Made by a program: the position numbers and the translations under genes. This document shows, in pieces, positions 45,169 through 56,136 of a stretch of DNA of 64,000 bases (the first letter of the stretch is position 1; every line of letters starts with the position of its first letter). The notes under the pieces were generated by a model, which searched no databases, was not told the DNA's origin, and saw only the letters and a list, made by a program, of their open reading frames with translations. The DNA is from Affinundibacterium seohonense. Lineage in GTDB: Bacteria > Pseudomonadota > Gammaproteobacteria > Burkholderiales > Burkholderiaceae_D. The stretch is taken from contig NZ_JACOFW010000001.1 in assembly GCF_014284305.1 (NCBI RefSeq), positions 1-64,000 on the forward strand, in the 5' to 3' direction.

Positions 45169-45927
45169 TCACATTTGTTTAAAGAGATGTACAAAGCTAC
45201 GGCTAACTTCAAGTTTCTCCGTTAATCCTTTAATTTGCACTAAGTGCCGTCCTCGCATATCGCGTACTACCCCCGAAATAGCCTTGGAATTGACTAACGT
45301 TGATCGATGAATTTGCCAGAACAAATGTGGATCAAGCTCGTCTGCTAAGTCGCGAACTGGCTTGCGAATCAGCGCTTCATAGCTCGCTGTTTGCACTCGC
45401 GTGTATTTCTCGTCAGACTGAAAAAATAAAATATCTTCAACGGGAATCAGACGTAACTCTTGACCAATTGATGCCTGTATCCATTGTAGATAATTGGGTT
45501 TCGGTGCAATGCCAAGTTGCTTTGCTAGTTGAGCCAGCATATTGCTCATGTCATTTGGTTCTGCTGCGGTGTTTAAGCGTGCTTTCAGTCGTTCGACGGT
45601 TTTACTTAGGCGTTCTGTGTCGGCCGGTTTTAAAACGTAGTCAACCGCGCCTTGATCGAATGCCTCGACTGCATATTGGTCATACGCTGTAATGAATACA
45701 ATATGCGCTTTTGTACCGATTTCTCTCGCTGCTTCCAATCCGGTTTTTGCCGGCATCCGTATATCTAAAAAGGCGAGGTCAGGCTTAAGCGATTCCACTA
45801 ACTGGATCGCTTCTTCGCCATTCTTGGCCTCATCCAAGATTTCTAGTTCAGGCCAAACTTGTTGCAGGCGTAAGCGGAGTTGGTCGCGCATCAGTCTTTC
45901 ATCGTCAGCGATAATGGCAGTCGGCAT
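45169..45927 (-). CDS. LytTR-family response regulator
   Basis: Two-component regulator of 252 residues. The receiver has D8-D9, phospho-acceptor D55 (LAFLDIRMP) and K in LKPAD. A linker of about 25 residues leads to a LytTR DNA-binding domain (about 150-250) with the typical FFQSDEKYTRVQ and WQIHRSTLVN. Close in design to AlgR/LytR. It lies 34 bases after its histidine-kinase partner. Targets unknown. Confidence 0.92.
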   Translation of the reverse strand: MPTAIIADDERLMRDQLRLRLQQVWPELEILDEAKNGEEAIQLVESLKPDLAFLDIRMPAKTGLEAAREIGTKAHIVFITAYDQYAVEAFDQGAVDYVLKPADTERLSKTVERLKARLNTAAEPNDMSNMLAQLAKQLGIAPKPNYLQWIQASIGQELRLIPVEDILFFQSDEKYTRVQTASYEALIRKPVRDLADELDPHLFWQIHRSTLVNSKAISGVVRDMRGRHLVQIKGLTEKLEVSRSFVHLFKQM

Positions 45928-45961
45928 ATTTCTCTCTCTTGATTTGTTGATGCAAAGTTAA

Positions 45962-47275
45962 TTATTTGGCGAGTTCATAGGGAATCTCTATGGTAACGCA
46001 GACACCACTAGGCTTGTTAGGGGAAATAATCATTTGTGCTTTATCTTTGTAAATTAATTTGAGGCGTTCGCGAATATTTTGTAAGCCTAACCCGGTGCCA
46101 TTACTTGGGACTGCACCAAAACCGAGGCCATCGTCGCTGACAGTGACACGTAATTTATCTTGTTGTAGTTCGGCGCGAAATTGCAAAGTTCCACCTTCAG
46201 TTTTTACTTCTAGACCATGTTTGATCGAATTTTCAACCAAGGATTGCAGCATCATTGGTGGAAAAGAAGCTTTCCTGAGGTCGTCAGGCATAATGAAGTC
46301 AATGTTGAGTCGTTCCTCCATGCGCATCTTCAATAATTCGAGATACGCTTTTACCATATCTGCTTCGCGACCTAGATTGGTTTTCGCGGCATTTTCTCGC
46401 ATTTGGGGCAGAACGGCACGTAGGTAAGCGATCAGACTGCGTTGCATCTTAGCGGCGCGTGGTGGATCAGTCTCAATCAAAAACTCAACTGAGGCCAGTG
46501 TATTGAAGAGGAAATGTGGTTCAACCTGCGCTTGCATCATTTGCATTTGCGCTTCACTCACTTGACGCAATAGTGATTCTCGCTCGGCAGTGGCATTGGC
46601 TTGTTTTGCTTGCTCTTCCGCCCGAACTTTTCCACCAAGGAGCGCTTTCATGCCAAATAAGCCAAAAACTAAAAGTAGGACAAAGTTCTGAAACCAACGT
46701 GAGGATTTGGTCTTTTCTTCATCCGACGCTTCCGCTGCTGCAGTATCGGCAGCACGTTGCATTTCGGCGCGAATTTCTCGGGCCAATTCTTTCGGTAATT
46801 TAATATGAACATCGTCCTTACCAAAAGTGATGCCTGGTGATTCTGATTCTGTATTTGATGTGGGTAAGTCGCTCATAGTCGATTCGACTTTGGACGCAAT
46901 TTTCTCTTGATTCTCATCTACAATCTGCCAACCAGAACTATCAATGTCGACCCGCTTGCTATTCCCATAATTCTTGGGGGCTTTTATGCGAATCCCTGTA
47001 TTGTCAATTTCAAATTTTTTATCATCGATAGCGATGCTATTTGCTGACGTATTGAGATTTTTCTTTTGTACCTTTCTGATTTTTTTGGTTTCTTCAGATG
47101 AAAAAAAAGTGTTTTGAATTATGTCTGCAGATGCGAGTAACAACACTGCGAACAGAAAGAACTTCCACCATGACAATTTGCTGACCCAGGTCGCCGTGTT
47201 ATCAAAAGCGACATTCAGCCATGCTAGTGTGCTTCGCATCACAAATTTGAGCGTTTCTTGTGTTTTGGGATCCAT
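45962..47275 (-). CDS. LytS-type sensor histidine kinase
   Basis: Membrane sensor of 437 residues. One helix near residue 40 and another near 200 enclose a polar, presumably periplasmic domain of about 150 residues rich in K, D, S and N. The cytoplasmic part is the His_kinase (PF06580) domain: H254 in VEPHFLFNTL, then NSIKHGL (N-box) and DDGLGFG, with GTGLGLQNIRERL at the end. Encoded directly upstream of the LytTR regulator; one signalling unit. The external signal is unknown. Confidence 0.9.
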   Translation of the reverse strand: MDPKTQETLKFVMRSTLAWLNVAFDNTATWVSKLSWWKFFLFAVLLLASADIIQNTFFSSEETKKIRKVQKKNLNTSANSIAIDDKKFEIDNTGIRIKAPKNYGNSKRVDIDSSGWQIVDENQEKIASKVESTMSDLPTSNTESESPGITFGKDDVHIKLPKELAREIRAEMQRAADTAAAEASDEEKTKSSRWFQNFVLLLVFGLFGMKALLGGKVRAEEQAKQANATAERESLLRQVSEAQMQMMQAQVEPHFLFNTLASVEFLIETDPPRAAKMQRSLIAYLRAVLPQMRENAAKTNLGREADMVKAYLELLKMRMEERLNIDFIMPDDLRKASFPPMMLQSLVENSIKHGLEVKTEGGTLQFRAELQQDKLRVTVSDDGLGFGAVPSNGTGLGLQNIRERLKLIYKDKAQMIISPNKPSGVCVTIEIPYELAK

Positions 47276-47534
47276 GATGTTTGCTATTGAATAGATGTTT
47301 GCAACTCTGTAAAGCTTTGGCTTAATGAGTTTAGTTAGTCTTGTGTGATGTTACTTTACTTAAACGTAACGATTCTGTGGGATGGTTTGCGACGAGACGA
47401 CAAAATTGAGGCATAGAATGTAAGCTTGCCCATTGTTCAAAGCTACTTAAGCAGGGATAGGCAATTTGCAGGTTGTTGCATGGCTCGTTAAGCCAAAACA
47501 TCGATATTTTTGGACTTGATTGAACAGTGCTTTT

Positions 47535-49766
47535 TTAATTGTTGGCAATCCAGGCACGCAGGTCGGCTTTGGCAAGTGGACGCGCATACAGGTAGCCTTG
47601 AGCTAAATGGCAACCGAAGGATAGCAACGTATCAGCCTGATGTTCGGTCTCGACACCTTCAGCAATGACCTTAATATTCAAGCTTTGACTCAATTGCACA
47701 ATCATTTTAGCAATACTGCCCTCGCCAGATTTATCACTGATCTCGTTGACAAATGCGCGATCAATTTTTAACTTATCGACATTCAGTTTTTGTAGGTGGC
47801 TAAGTGAAGAAAATCCAGTGCCAAAGTCATCAATTGACACTTGAGCGCCTAAACGTTTGATATGTTGTAGAGTTTGAATTAATAATTCCGGATCTGTCAT
47901 CGCCATCGACTCTGTGATTTCAAGTTCGACGCATTGTGCTGGTGCTTGAGTATCGTTGAGTGCGCGTTCTAAGCTTTGTAAAAACAATGGGTGAGAGAAT
48001 TGTGCTTGCGATACGTTGACCGCCATTTTGAAATCGGTGAAACCAAGAGCATGCAATTCCATTAATTCAAAGCATGCACTACGTAATACCCACTCACCGA
48101 TGTCCACAATTAAACCAGAATATTCTGCAATTGGGATAAATTGGTCAGGTGGGACGAATTGGCCATCCTCAGTTTTCCAACGCAGCAGCGCTTCAGCACC
48201 AATCGCTCGACCTGTACGCATATCGATTTGTGGCTGGTAAACGACGAACAATCTTTCATTTTCGAATGCTGCCCTCAAGGCATGCATCATCCTCACGCGT
48301 TCACGAATTTCGACGCCCATATCGACCGTAAAATAGGTATATGACGAGCGTTGATGTGATTTTGCACGTTTTAATGCAATATTGGTATCTTTTAAGGCAT
48401 CAGAACTACCGCCATCGTAGTTGCCAAGACGTACCAATCCAATTGTTGATGAAAGTTGGACATCTTGTTGGTCCACATTGAATGGATGATGGAAAACTTG
48501 CGCGATATTTTCTGGGCACACCAAATATTCGTTGCCAAGGAGGGCAAAAGTATCGCCGCCAACTCGAGCTAAATGGCAGGCTGTGCCAAAATGATTGAGC
48601 AAACGATTTGCGACTGCACATAACAGCATGTCACCAAATTGATGACCCAGAGCGTCGTTGGTTTCAGCGAAGTGGTCAATATCAATCAAGGAAAGGACAC
48701 TTTTATCTTTGATTGGCGCACTCAAAGTTTCATTTAAAGTCTGCAATAATCTAAGGCGATTTGCTAATCCGGTGAGGGGATCAAAATACGCAAATTTATG
48801 CAGCTTTGAGGTCAGCATGATATTACTAAGACCAACGGCAACATTGCTACAGAATACATCAAGTAATCGTTTATCAAGTTCATTTATCTGCGTTTGTAAA
48901 AAAACACAGATATTTCGTTGACCAACATTGTCAAAATATAGGACGCTGCCTTTGCTGGCAAATACGTTACTTCTCAAATCTAGGCTTTGTTGGAGAATTT
49001 CGCGTAATTCCGAATTGCCGTTCCGCGCGATATCATGTTCAACGTATGAAATAAAGCTATGGCTGCCAGCGATCACAGTAAATTGATCGACTTTGTTCGA
49101 CTCATCATTCTCGCCGGAACTGCAAATTAATCCCTCGACTTTTCGACCTAACAAGATTGCGATTTGTTGGAGAATGCCAGTTGCAAAATTCTGCAAACCT
49201 TTTTGCGACATCAATTCTGTACTTGCGTTGACAATCAGTTCTAAGCCTCGTTGATTTGCCGTAATGGCACAAATTTGCTCATACGACCGAATCGCCGAAG
49301 TCACCGTGGTGTAGAGTTTGGTTCTGGTGAGCTCCGATTTGGTTTTGTAGTCATTAATGTCGTAGTCGCGGATCGCATCGATCTCGGGAGCATAGCCTGG
49401 CTGTCCTGTTCGAAGGATGATTCGAACATCATGTAAGCCCAAAGTCTTGCGTACGTAATTGACTAAAGTTAGTCCGGCATCCTCTTGTTCCATCACGACA
49501 TCGAGCAAGATGACGGCGATATTGGTTTCGTGCGAAAGAATTTCTCTTGCTTCGGTGGCAGAATACGCATGCAAAAAATTCAGAGGACGATTTTGGATTT
49601 CAAGGTTACCAAGTGCAAACATGGTCGCAGAATGAACATCGGGATCGTCATCAATGATCATGACGCGCCAACCAGGTTGATGCTTGTTTATGTCGTTCAG
49701 TTGATCATCACTCAACTCGTCCATAAATACCAGCGCATCGTCATTAACATGATTCATTTCGCTCAT
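47535..49766 (-). CDS. receiver–DUF3369–GGDEF–EAL protein, probable c-di-GMP phosphodiesterase
   Basis: Cytoplasmic signalling protein of 743 residues. A receiver-like domain (about 33-155, DD-DPD and ILLDVVMEQ), a DUF3369 domain (about 165-320), a GGDEF domain and an EAL domain follow in that order. The GGDEF motif reads GGDTF (403-407), so cyclase activity is doubtful; it may still bind GTP or c-di-GMP. The EAL motif is intact (E525-A526-L527-L528-RW) with EITES and DDFGTGFSSL, so it is a likely phosphodiesterase. It is separated by 260 bases from the LytS gene and is presumably an independent unit controlling motility or adhesion. Confidence 0.9.
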   Translation of the reverse strand: MSEMNHVNDDALVFMDELSDDQLNDINKHQPGWRVMIIDDDPDVHSATMFALGNLEIQNRPLNFLHAYSATEAREILSHETNIAVILLDVVMEQEDAGLTLVNYVRKTLGLHDVRIILRTGQPGYAPEIDAIRDYDINDYKTKSELTRTKLYTTVTSAIRSYEQICAITANQRGLELIVNASTELMSQKGLQNFATGILQQIAILLGRKVEGLICSSGENDESNKVDQFTVIAGSHSFISYVEHDIARNGNSELREILQQSLDLRSNVFASKGSVLYFDNVGQRNICVFLQTQINELDKRLLDVFCSNVAVGLSNIMLTSKLHKFAYFDPLTGLANRLRLLQTLNETLSAPIKDKSVLSLIDIDHFAETNDALGHQFGDMLLCAVANRLLNHFGTACHLARVGGDTFALLGNEYLVCPENIAQVFHHPFNVDQQDVQLSSTIGLVRLGNYDGGSSDALKDTNIALKRAKSHQRSSYTYFTVDMGVEIRERVRMMHALRAAFENERLFVVYQPQIDMRTGRAIGAEALLRWKTEDGQFVPPDQFIPIAEYSGLIVDIGEWVLRSACFELMELHALGFTDFKMAVNVSQAQFSHPLFLQSLERALNDTQAPAQCVELEITESMAMTDPELLIQTLQHIKRLGAQVSIDDFGTGFSSLSHLQKLNVDKLKIDRAFVNEISDKSGEGSIAKMIVQLSQSLNIKVIAEGVETEHQADTLLSFGCHLAQGYLYARPLAKADLRAWIANN

Positions 49767-50011
49767 CTGTATTTAAGCTCCAATGGAGGTGAGAATGTTT
49801 TCGTTTGCGTATTCGGTATCATCATTTTCTTATGATGAATGTTGCTCCAGTATAAAACAACTAGGACTAAATAAACTGTTGGTTTGCTGCAAATGTCTGG
49901 TTTAATTCGTTTTTTTTAAAGAATAGCTCTTGGTTTATAAGCTTCAGCTCTGAACATTCATAGTAAGGCTGATAAAATATGCCTAATTTATATATTTTTA
50001 TAGTGAAAAAC

Positions 50012-51091
50012 ATGTCTGGAAATACCTTTGGTAGCTTGTTTACAGTAACAACTTTCGGTGAGTCTCATGGGCCAGCCATAGGTTGCATCGTTGATGGTTG
50101 CCCTCCCGGGCTTGAATTGAGTGAAGCAGATATTCAGCCAGAACTGGATAGACGTAAGCCAGGCACCTCACGTCATGTCACGCAGCGTCAAGAGGCTGAT
50201 CGAGTCGAGATCTTGTCCGGTGTATATGAAGGTAAAACTACCGGTACGCCGATTGCATTGCTGATTCGCAATGAAGACCAACGCAGTAAAGATTACGGAA
50301 ATATTGTTGAAACCTTTCGGCCAGGTCACGCTGATTTTACCTATTGGAATAAATACGGTATTCGCGATCCTCGTGGTGGCGGTCGCTCGTCTGCTAGATT
50401 GACTGCGCCAGTGGTTGGTGCCGCGGCCATTGCAAAAAAATGGTTATTCCAAAAATTTGGTACGACATTTCATGGTGGTATGACTCAGCTTGGTGAAATC
50501 GTGATTCCGTTTTCATCTTGGGATTTTGCTGCGCAAAATCCTTTCTTTGCACCGACAAATGATGCTGATGTCATCGCAAATCTTGAGTCTTATATGGACA
50601 ATCTGCGAAAAGATGGCGATTCAATTGGTGCTCGGATTGATGTCGTTGCTAATAATGTGCCAGTCGGCTTAGGCGAGCCTATTTACGATAAGTTAGACGC
50701 AGAGATTGCTTACGCAATGATGGGGATCAACGCAGTCAAGGGAGTGGAGATCGGTGCGGGCTTCGCTTCAATAGCGCAACGTGGTTCCGAACATGGTGAT
50801 GAAATCACGGCGGAGGGCTTCCAAAGCAATAATTCGGGCGGAATTTTAGGTGGTATTTCAACTGGCCAAGAGATTCGTGTCTCGATGGCGATAAAGCCGA
50901 CGTCATCCATACGCACTCCAAAGCGTTCTATCGATAAACTTGGTAATCCCGTGATGGTTGAGACTTTTGGTCGCCATGATCCATGCGTTGGTATTCGTGC
51001 TACGCCAATTGCTGAGGCAATGTTAGCTTTGGTATTAATGGATCATGCCTTGCGTCATCGTGCTCAATGTGCAGACGTAAAGGTGGATTAA
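50012..51091 (+). CDS. aroC: chorismate synthase
   Basis: Last enzyme of the shikimate pathway (5-enolpyruvylshikimate-3-phosphate to chorismate, reduced FMN needed); 359 residues. [25 protein letters not shown] is the diagnostic start and the reason for choosing ATG 50012 over an upstream codon at 49979. [27 protein letters not shown] and the C-terminal [18 protein letters not shown] complete the three family signatures. A terminator follows. Confidence 0.96.
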   Translation: MSGNTFGSLFTVTTFGESHGPAIGCIVDGCPPGLELSEADIQPELDRRKPGTSRHVTQRQEADRVEILSGVYEGKTTGTPIALLIRNEDQRSKDYGNIVETFRPGHADFTYWNKYGIRDPRGGGRSSARLTAPVVGAAAIAKKWLFQKFGTTFHGGMTQLGEIVIPFSSWDFAAQNPFFAPTNDADVIANLESYMDNLRKDGDSIGARIDVVANNVPVGLGEPIYDKLDAEIAYAMMGINAVKGVEIGAGFASIAQRGSEHGDEITAEGFQSNNSGGILGGISTGQEIRVSMAIKPTSSIRTPKRSIDKLGNPVMVETFGRHDPCVGIRATPIAEAMLALVLMDHALRHRAQCADVKVD

Positions 51092-51127
51092 ATTAAATAT
51101 TTAACATGTTTTTTATGCGTGAATGAA

Positions 51128-51159
51128 TGAAGTGAAACTTTCAGTTTTACTTCATTTTT
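51128..51159 (+). terminator. intrinsic terminator after aroC
   Basis: TGAAGTGAAACT (51128-51139) pairs with AGTTTTACTTCA (51143-51154), 12 bp with one G-T pair, followed by five T. Confidence 0.8.
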
Positions 51160-51308
51160 GAGAAAAATATCCCAAATAATCAACGGCGATTCGTCTGGAT
51201 AATGATAATTTTTGGTTTTATGTTCTGTGGAATTTAAAATTATTGAATTTTATTTCGTTGATTTGGTTCTGAAAAAAATGGTTTAGACGGTTTTGCGTTG
51301 CACAATTG

Positions 51309-51317
51309 TGGCATAAT
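51309..51317 (+). promoter_or_regulatory. extended -10 element of leuC
   Basis: TGGCATAAT at 51309-51317 is an extended -10 (TG-N-CATAAT). It leaves a leader of about 45 bases before the leuC start. No clear -35, leader peptide or attenuator was seen. Confidence 0.45.
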
Positions 51318-51366
51318 CAAAAGTTGATTTTCAGCTTTATGAATTTTTTAATTTCAGGCACCGATT

Positions 51367-52770
51367 ATGGCCAAAACGCTTTACGACAAACTTTGGGAAT
51401 CCCACCTAGTTCACACAGAAGATGACGGAACATCGATACTCTACATCGATCGCCATCTGTTACATGAAGTTACCAGCCCTCAAGCATTTGAAGGTCTTAA
51501 ACTTGCCGGGCGCCAACCATGGCGCGTTTCCGCAAATCTGGTCGTGGCGGATCACAATGTTCCAACTACCAATCGTCAAGATGGTATAGCTGATCCGACG
51601 TCGCGCTTGCAGGTAGAAACACTAGATGCGAATGCTAAACAATATGGTTTAACTTATTTCGCGATGAATGATCTGCGTCAGGGTATCGTGCATGTGATTG
51701 GGCCTGAACAAGGCGCGACTTTGCCAGGCATGACGGTGGTTTGTGGTGACTCCCATACTTCTACGCATGGCGCATTTGGCTGCCTGGCACATGGTATAGG
51801 CACTTCTGAAGTCGAGCACGTCTTGGCTACGCAAACTTTGTTAGCAAAAAAATCTAAGTCAATGCTAATTCGTGTTGATGGTGACACGCCATCTGGCGTC
51901 ACAGCAAAAGATATTGTACTGGCGATTATTGGCAAAATTGGCACGGCGGGCGGTACTGGCTATGCGATCGAATTTGCAGGTGCAGCAATTGAGCGACTTT
52001 CTATGGAAGGTCGAATGACCGTCTGTAATATGGCAATTGAAGCTGGGGCACGTGCCGGTATGATTGCCGTTGATGAAACGACGATTGATTATGTAAAAGG
52101 GCGCCCACTGACCCCGACTGGTGCGGATTGGGATCAAGCGTTAAATTATTGGCGTACTTTGCATTCGGATGCTGGGGCTCAGTTTGATACTGTAGTGACT
52201 TTATCTGCGGAAGATATACAACCTCAAGTTACTTGGGGAACATCGCCTGAAATGGTGGTGGCAATTGACGGACAGACGCCAGATCCGTTGTTGGAGCAGG
52301 ATGCTGTGAAGCGTGATGCCATTGAGAAAGCGCTCGCTTATATGGATTTGCGTCCGAATATGCCCATCAGCGAAATTCAGATTGATAAAGTGTTTATCGG
52401 TTCTTGCACCAATTCGCGGATAGAAGATTTGCGTGCGGCTGCTAAGGTAGTCGCTGGCAAAATGCGTGCGACAACTGTTAAGTTGGCAATGGTGGTACCA
52501 GGCTCAGGCTTGGTGAAACAGCAGGCCGAGCTAGAAGGTTTGGATAAGATATTCATCGATGCAGGATTTGAATGGCGTGAACCTGGTTGCTCGATGTGCT
52601 TGGCGATGAATGCCGATCGACTAGAACCGGGTGAACGATGCGCTTCAACATCGAATCGCAATTTTGAAGGTCGTCAGGGGCAGGGGGGGCGTACCCATCT
52701 TGTTTCTCCGGAGATGGCTGCCGCAGCAGGAATCGCAGGTCATTTCGTCGATGTGCGCACCTTTGCATAA
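51367..52770 (+). CDS. leuC: 3-isopropylmalate dehydratase large subunit
   Basis: Aconitase-family isomerase subunit (2- to 3-isopropylmalate, leucine synthesis); 467 residues. It starts [16 protein letters not shown]. The [4Fe-4S] cysteines are in [28 protein letters not shown] and [11 protein letters not shown], and the C-terminal [21 protein letters not shown] motif is present. First gene of leuC–entericidin–leuD–leuB. Confidence 0.97.
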   Translation: MAKTLYDKLWESHLVHTEDDGTSILYIDRHLLHEVTSPQAFEGLKLAGRQPWRVSANLVVADHNVPTTNRQDGIADPTSRLQVETLDANAKQYGLTYFAMNDLRQGIVHVIGPEQGATLPGMTVVCGDSHTSTHGAFGCLAHGIGTSEVEHVLATQTLLAKKSKSMLIRVDGDTPSGVTAKDIVLAIIGKIGTAGGTGYAIEFAGAAIERLSMEGRMTVCNMAIEAGARAGMIAVDETTIDYVKGRPLTPTGADWDQALNYWRTLHSDAGAQFDTVVTLSAEDIQPQVTWGTSPEMVVAIDGQTPDPLLEQDAVKRDAIEKALAYMDLRPNMPISEIQIDKVFIGSCTNSRIEDLRAAAKVVAGKMRATTVKLAMVVPGSGLVKQQAELEGLDKIFIDAGFEWREPGCSMCLAMNADRLEPGERCASTSNRNFEGRQGQGGRTHLVSPEMAAAAGIAGHFVDVRTFA

Positions 52771-52794
52771 ATAACTCATGAATGGAAAATGAAA

Positions 52795-52926
52795 ATGAAA
52801 AAATTGACGGCACTTTTTACTCTATCCATGATTCTGCTGGGATTGGTAGGTTGCAACACAATTCAAGGTATCGGTAAAGATGTGAAAAAAGCGGGTGAAG
52901 TTGTCGAAAGCGCTGGGAAAAAATAG
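52795..52926 (+). CDS. entericidin-type small lipoprotein
   Basis: A 43-residue lipoprotein too short for usual gene thresholds: [20 protein letters not shown], then a short amphipathic tail ending with VVESAGKK. The lipobox LVGC (17-20) and the [10 protein letters not shown] tail match the entericidin A/B family, small cell-envelope lipoproteins with stress or bacteriolytic roles in enterobacteria. ATG 52795 is preferred because GGA lies about 8 bases before it; ATG 52789 is an alternative. It is embedded between leuC and leuD, 2 bases before leuD, and is thus transcribed with the leucine genes. Confidence 0.85.
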   Translation: MKKLTALFTLSMILLGLVGCNTIQGIGKDVKKAGEVVESAGKK

Positions 52927-52928
52927 TC

Positions 52929-53576
52929 ATGAATAAATTTACTTTGCTCAATGGGCTGGTAGCGCCGTTAGATCGTGCCAACGTCGACACCGATGCGATC
53001 ATTCCTAAGCAATTTTTGAAGTCGATTAAACGTACTGGTTTCGGGCCTAACTTGTTTGATGAATGGCGTTATCTGGATCACGGTGAACCGGGTGTTGATA
53101 ATAGTGGGCGTCCATTGAATCCTGATTTTGTGTTGAATCAAGCTCGCTACCAAGGTGCTTCGATCTTGCTTGCGCGTAAGAATTTTGGCTGCGGATCTTC
53201 GCGTGAACATGCACCTTGGGCGCTCGATCAATTTGGATTTCGTGTGATAATCGCGCCAAGTTTTGCTGATATCTTCTTCAATAACTGCTTTAAGAATGGA
53301 TTGCTACCTATCGTCTTAAGTGAAGAAATCGTTGATAGCCTGTTCAATCAAGTACGTGCGAACGACGGATTTGAACTGACAGTTGATTTGGAAACGCAAC
53401 AAGTTATTTCAAAAAGCACTGACGAGTCGTTTTCTTTCGATGTCGACGCTTTCCGTAAATACTGCCTGCTGAATGGCTTAGATGATATTGGTTTGACTTT
53501 GGTTCATGCCGAGAAAATCAAGACATTTGAAACCGCTCATATCAAGGCGCAACCTTGGTTGGCGTCAGTGATTTAA
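52929..53576 (+). CDS. leuD: 3-isopropylmalate dehydratase small subunit
   Basis: Partner of LeuC; 215 residues. [23 protein letters not shown] and the [15 protein letters not shown] signature are those of the swivelling domain. The start ATG follows the entericidin stop by 2 bases, so translation is likely coupled to that gene. Confidence 0.97.
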   Translation: MNKFTLLNGLVAPLDRANVDTDAIIPKQFLKSIKRTGFGPNLFDEWRYLDHGEPGVDNSGRPLNPDFVLNQARYQGASILLARKNFGCGSSREHAPWALDQFGFRVIIAPSFADIFFNNCFKNGLLPIVLSEEIVDSLFNQVRANDGFELTVDLETQQVISKSTDESFSFDVDAFRKYCLLNGLDDIGLTLVHAEKIKTFETAHIKAQPWLASVI

Positions 53577-53611
53577 ATATTTAATCAGTTTAATCTTACA
53601 TAAATTTAAGC

Positions 53612-54682
53612 ATGAAAATTGCCATTTTGCCGGGTGACGGTATTGGTCCTGAAATCGTTGATCAGGCCGTTAGAGTTTTAAAAGTTTTGGGTGAGTCCTT
53701 TGAAATGGAATTCGCCCCTGTTGGGGGGGCTGGGTATGAAGCCGCAGGACATCCATTGCCAGAAGCGACACTGAAATTAGCGCAAGATGCAGATGCGGTT
53801 TTGTTTGGAGCCGTGGGTGATTGGAAGTACGATAGCCTTGATCGGCCGCTGCGTCCTGAGCAGGCAATTTTAGGCCTGCGTAAAAACTTAAATCTTTTTG
53901 CGAATTTGCGTCCAGCGATTTTGTATCCAGAGTTGGCAGGTGCTTCGACTTTGAAGCCAGAAGTAGTTTCTGGTTTGGATATTTTGATAATTCGTGAGTT
54001 GACTGGTGATATTTATTTCGGTCAACCACGTGGTGTGCGCGAATGTCCTGATGGTCCATTCAAAGGTCAGCGTGAGGGTTTTGATACGATGCGCTACGCG
54101 GAAGGTGAAATTCGTCGCATCGCGCACGTTGCGTTTCAAGCGGCACGTAAACGTGATAAACGTTTGACCAGTGTGGACAAGGCTAACGTACTGGAAACTT
54201 TCCAATTTTGGAAAGACATCATGATTGAAGTGCATAAAGAATACCCGGATGTCGCTTTGGATCACATGTACGTTGATAATGCAGCTATGCAATTAGTCCG
54301 CGCGCCGAAGAAGTTTGACGTGATGGTAACGGGAAATATGTTTGGTGATATTTTGTCAGATGCCGCCGCGATGTTGACGGGCTCAATCGGGATGTTACCG
54401 TCCGCCTCTTTGGATGCGAACAATAAAGGTTTGTATGAGCCGTCGCATGGTTCTGCGCCGGATATCGCTGGTAAAGGCATTGCCAATCCACTGGCTACAA
54501 TTTTGTCCGCTGCAATGATGTTGCGCTACTCTTTAGGAAAAGTCGAGCAGGCTGATCGTATTGAAGCTGCTGTGAAAAAAGTGTTGACCCAAGGCTTGCG
54601 TACGCCAGATATTTTCGAAGATGGCTGCACCAAAGTTGGCACCTCTGAAATGGGTGATGCAGTAGTGAGTGCGTTAGGTTGA
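53612..54682 (+). CDS. leuB: 3-isopropylmalate dehydrogenase
   Basis: NAD-dependent oxidative decarboxylase of leucine synthesis; 356 residues. It has [16 protein letters not shown] at the start, [27 protein letters not shown] and the metal/NAD region [19 protein letters not shown]. 35 bases after leuD; same operon. Confidence 0.97.
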   Translation: MKIAILPGDGIGPEIVDQAVRVLKVLGESFEMEFAPVGGAGYEAAGHPLPEATLKLAQDADAVLFGAVGDWKYDSLDRPLRPEQAILGLRKNLNLFANLRPAILYPELAGASTLKPEVVSGLDILIIRELTGDIYFGQPRGVRECPDGPFKGQREGFDTMRYAEGEIRRIAHVAFQAARKRDKRLTSVDKANVLETFQFWKDIMIEVHKEYPDVALDHMYVDNAAMQLVRAPKKFDVMVTGNMFGDILSDAAAMLTGSIGMLPSASLDANNKGLYEPSHGSAPDIAGKGIANPLATILSAAMMLRYSLGKVEQADRIEAAVKKVLTQGLRTPDIFEDGCTKVGTSEMGDAVVSALG

Positions 54683-54723
54683 TTTTTATGTGAAACAGGG
54701 AGACCTGTAATTTTTAGGGAAAG

Positions 54724-55854
54724 ATGATGAAACTAGTTGGTTTGGTCGGTTGGCGTGGAATGGTTGGTTCGGTCCTCATGCAGCGTATGCAAGAAGAGGG
54801 TGATTTTGCTCATATAGAACCCGTGTTTTTTTCAACTTCTAACACCGGTGGCGCAGCGCCAACGATGGCGAAGAATGAAAAGACGTTGAAAGACGCAAAT
54901 GATATTGATGCATTGAAAAAATGCGACATTATTATTACCTGCCAAGGCGGCGACTATACCTCTGAAATTTTCCCTAAATTACGTGCCGCCGGTTGGAATG
55001 GCTTTTGGATTGATGCCGCGTCTACGTTACGAATGGAAAATGACGCGATTATCGTTCTCGATCCTGTTAATTTGGATGTGATTAAGAGTGCATTAAGTCG
55101 TGGTGTGAAAAACTACGTTGGTGGTAACTGCACCGTGTCTTGTATGTTGATGGGTTTAGGTGGTTTGTTCCAGCATGGCTTGGTCGAATGGATGTCGTCA
55201 ATGACATATCAAGCGGCATCTGGCGGCGGCGCACAGCACATGCGTGAATTGTTGACCCAGTTCGGCTCGATCAACGCAGAAGTTAAAGCATTGCTCGATG
55301 ACCCAGCGGCAGCGATCTTAGAAATCGATCGCAAAGTTTTGGCGAAGCAGCATAATTTTAGCACTGACGAGACTAAGCAATTTGGCGTACCTTTAGCCGG
55401 CAATTTGATTCCTTGGATTGACAAAGATTTGCATAATGGCGTTTCTAAAGAAGAATGGAAAGCTGGCGCTGAAACAAATAAAATTCTTGGATTGGGCGAA
55501 GCATTCGGTTCTAAAGCGATTCCAGTTGATGGCTTATGTGTGCGTATTGGCGCTATGCGCTGCCACTCGCAGGCTTTGACGATCAAGTTGACCAAAGACG
55601 TGCCGCTCGACGAAATTACCGATATGCTTGCGCAAAACAATCCATGGGCGAAAGTCGTGCCAAATACGCGTGAAGACTCTATGCGTGATTTGACTCCTGC
55701 GGCGGTTACTGGTGGCTTGGCGATTCCGGTGGGTCGTCTACGTAAGATGCAGATGGGCGGTGATTACCTGTCTGCATTCACCGTTGGTGATCAATTGTTG
55801 TGGGGGGCAGCTGAACCTTTACGTCGTATGTTGCGTATTTTGATCGAAAAATAA
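54724..55854 (+). CDS. asd: aspartate-semialdehyde dehydrogenase
   Basis: Reduces aspartyl phosphate to the semialdehyde, at the branch to lysine, methionine and threonine; 376 residues. [21 protein letters not shown] is the NADP-binding start; catalytic cysteine C136 is in [11 protein letters not shown]. The gene begins with two consecutive ATG codons (54724 and 54727), either of which could be used. It follows leuB by 41 bases with AGGGAAAG before it. A terminator ends the leu–asd unit. Confidence 0.96.
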   Translation: MMKLVGLVGWRGMVGSVLMQRMQEEGDFAHIEPVFFSTSNTGGAAPTMAKNEKTLKDANDIDALKKCDIIITCQGGDYTSEIFPKLRAAGWNGFWIDAASTLRMENDAIIVLDPVNLDVIKSALSRGVKNYVGGNCTVSCMLMGLGGLFQHGLVEWMSSMTYQAASGGGAQHMRELLTQFGSINAEVKALLDDPAAAILEIDRKVLAKQHNFSTDETKQFGVPLAGNLIPWIDKDLHNGVSKEEWKAGAETNKILGLGEAFGSKAIPVDGLCVRIGAMRCHSQALTIKLTKDVPLDEITDMLAQNNPWAKVVPNTREDSMRDLTPAAVTGGLAIPVGRLRKMQMGGDYLSAFTVGDQLLWGAAEPLRRMLRILIEK

Positions 55855-55878
55855 ATTCTGTTCAGGTGGATTGGTAAA

Positions 55879-55910
55879 GGAAAAAGGAATGAATTTCATT
55901 CCTTTTTTTT
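55879..55910 (+). terminator. intrinsic terminator after asd
   Basis: AAAAAGGAATGAA and TTTCATTCCTTTTTTT form a stem with A-run and T-run on either side, 24 bases after the asd stop. Confidence 0.85.
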
Positions 55911-56136
55911 ATCGATTCAATTGTGAATTGTAGAAATTGTCTAGTGGTAACAACGAAATGACTGTGAAAGTCGTATTTCAGCTCTTAATGTATTTACCAT
56001 ATCTAGAATTCACGTTAAGCTTGCGCGACAAGTTGGGTAATGTTATCTTGGATTAACATACCTTTCGTTTATGCAATTTTTCACTTTTGTGTTGTGAAAA
56101 TTGTATTGGCTAAATTTCCCAGGAAATGTTCTAAAA

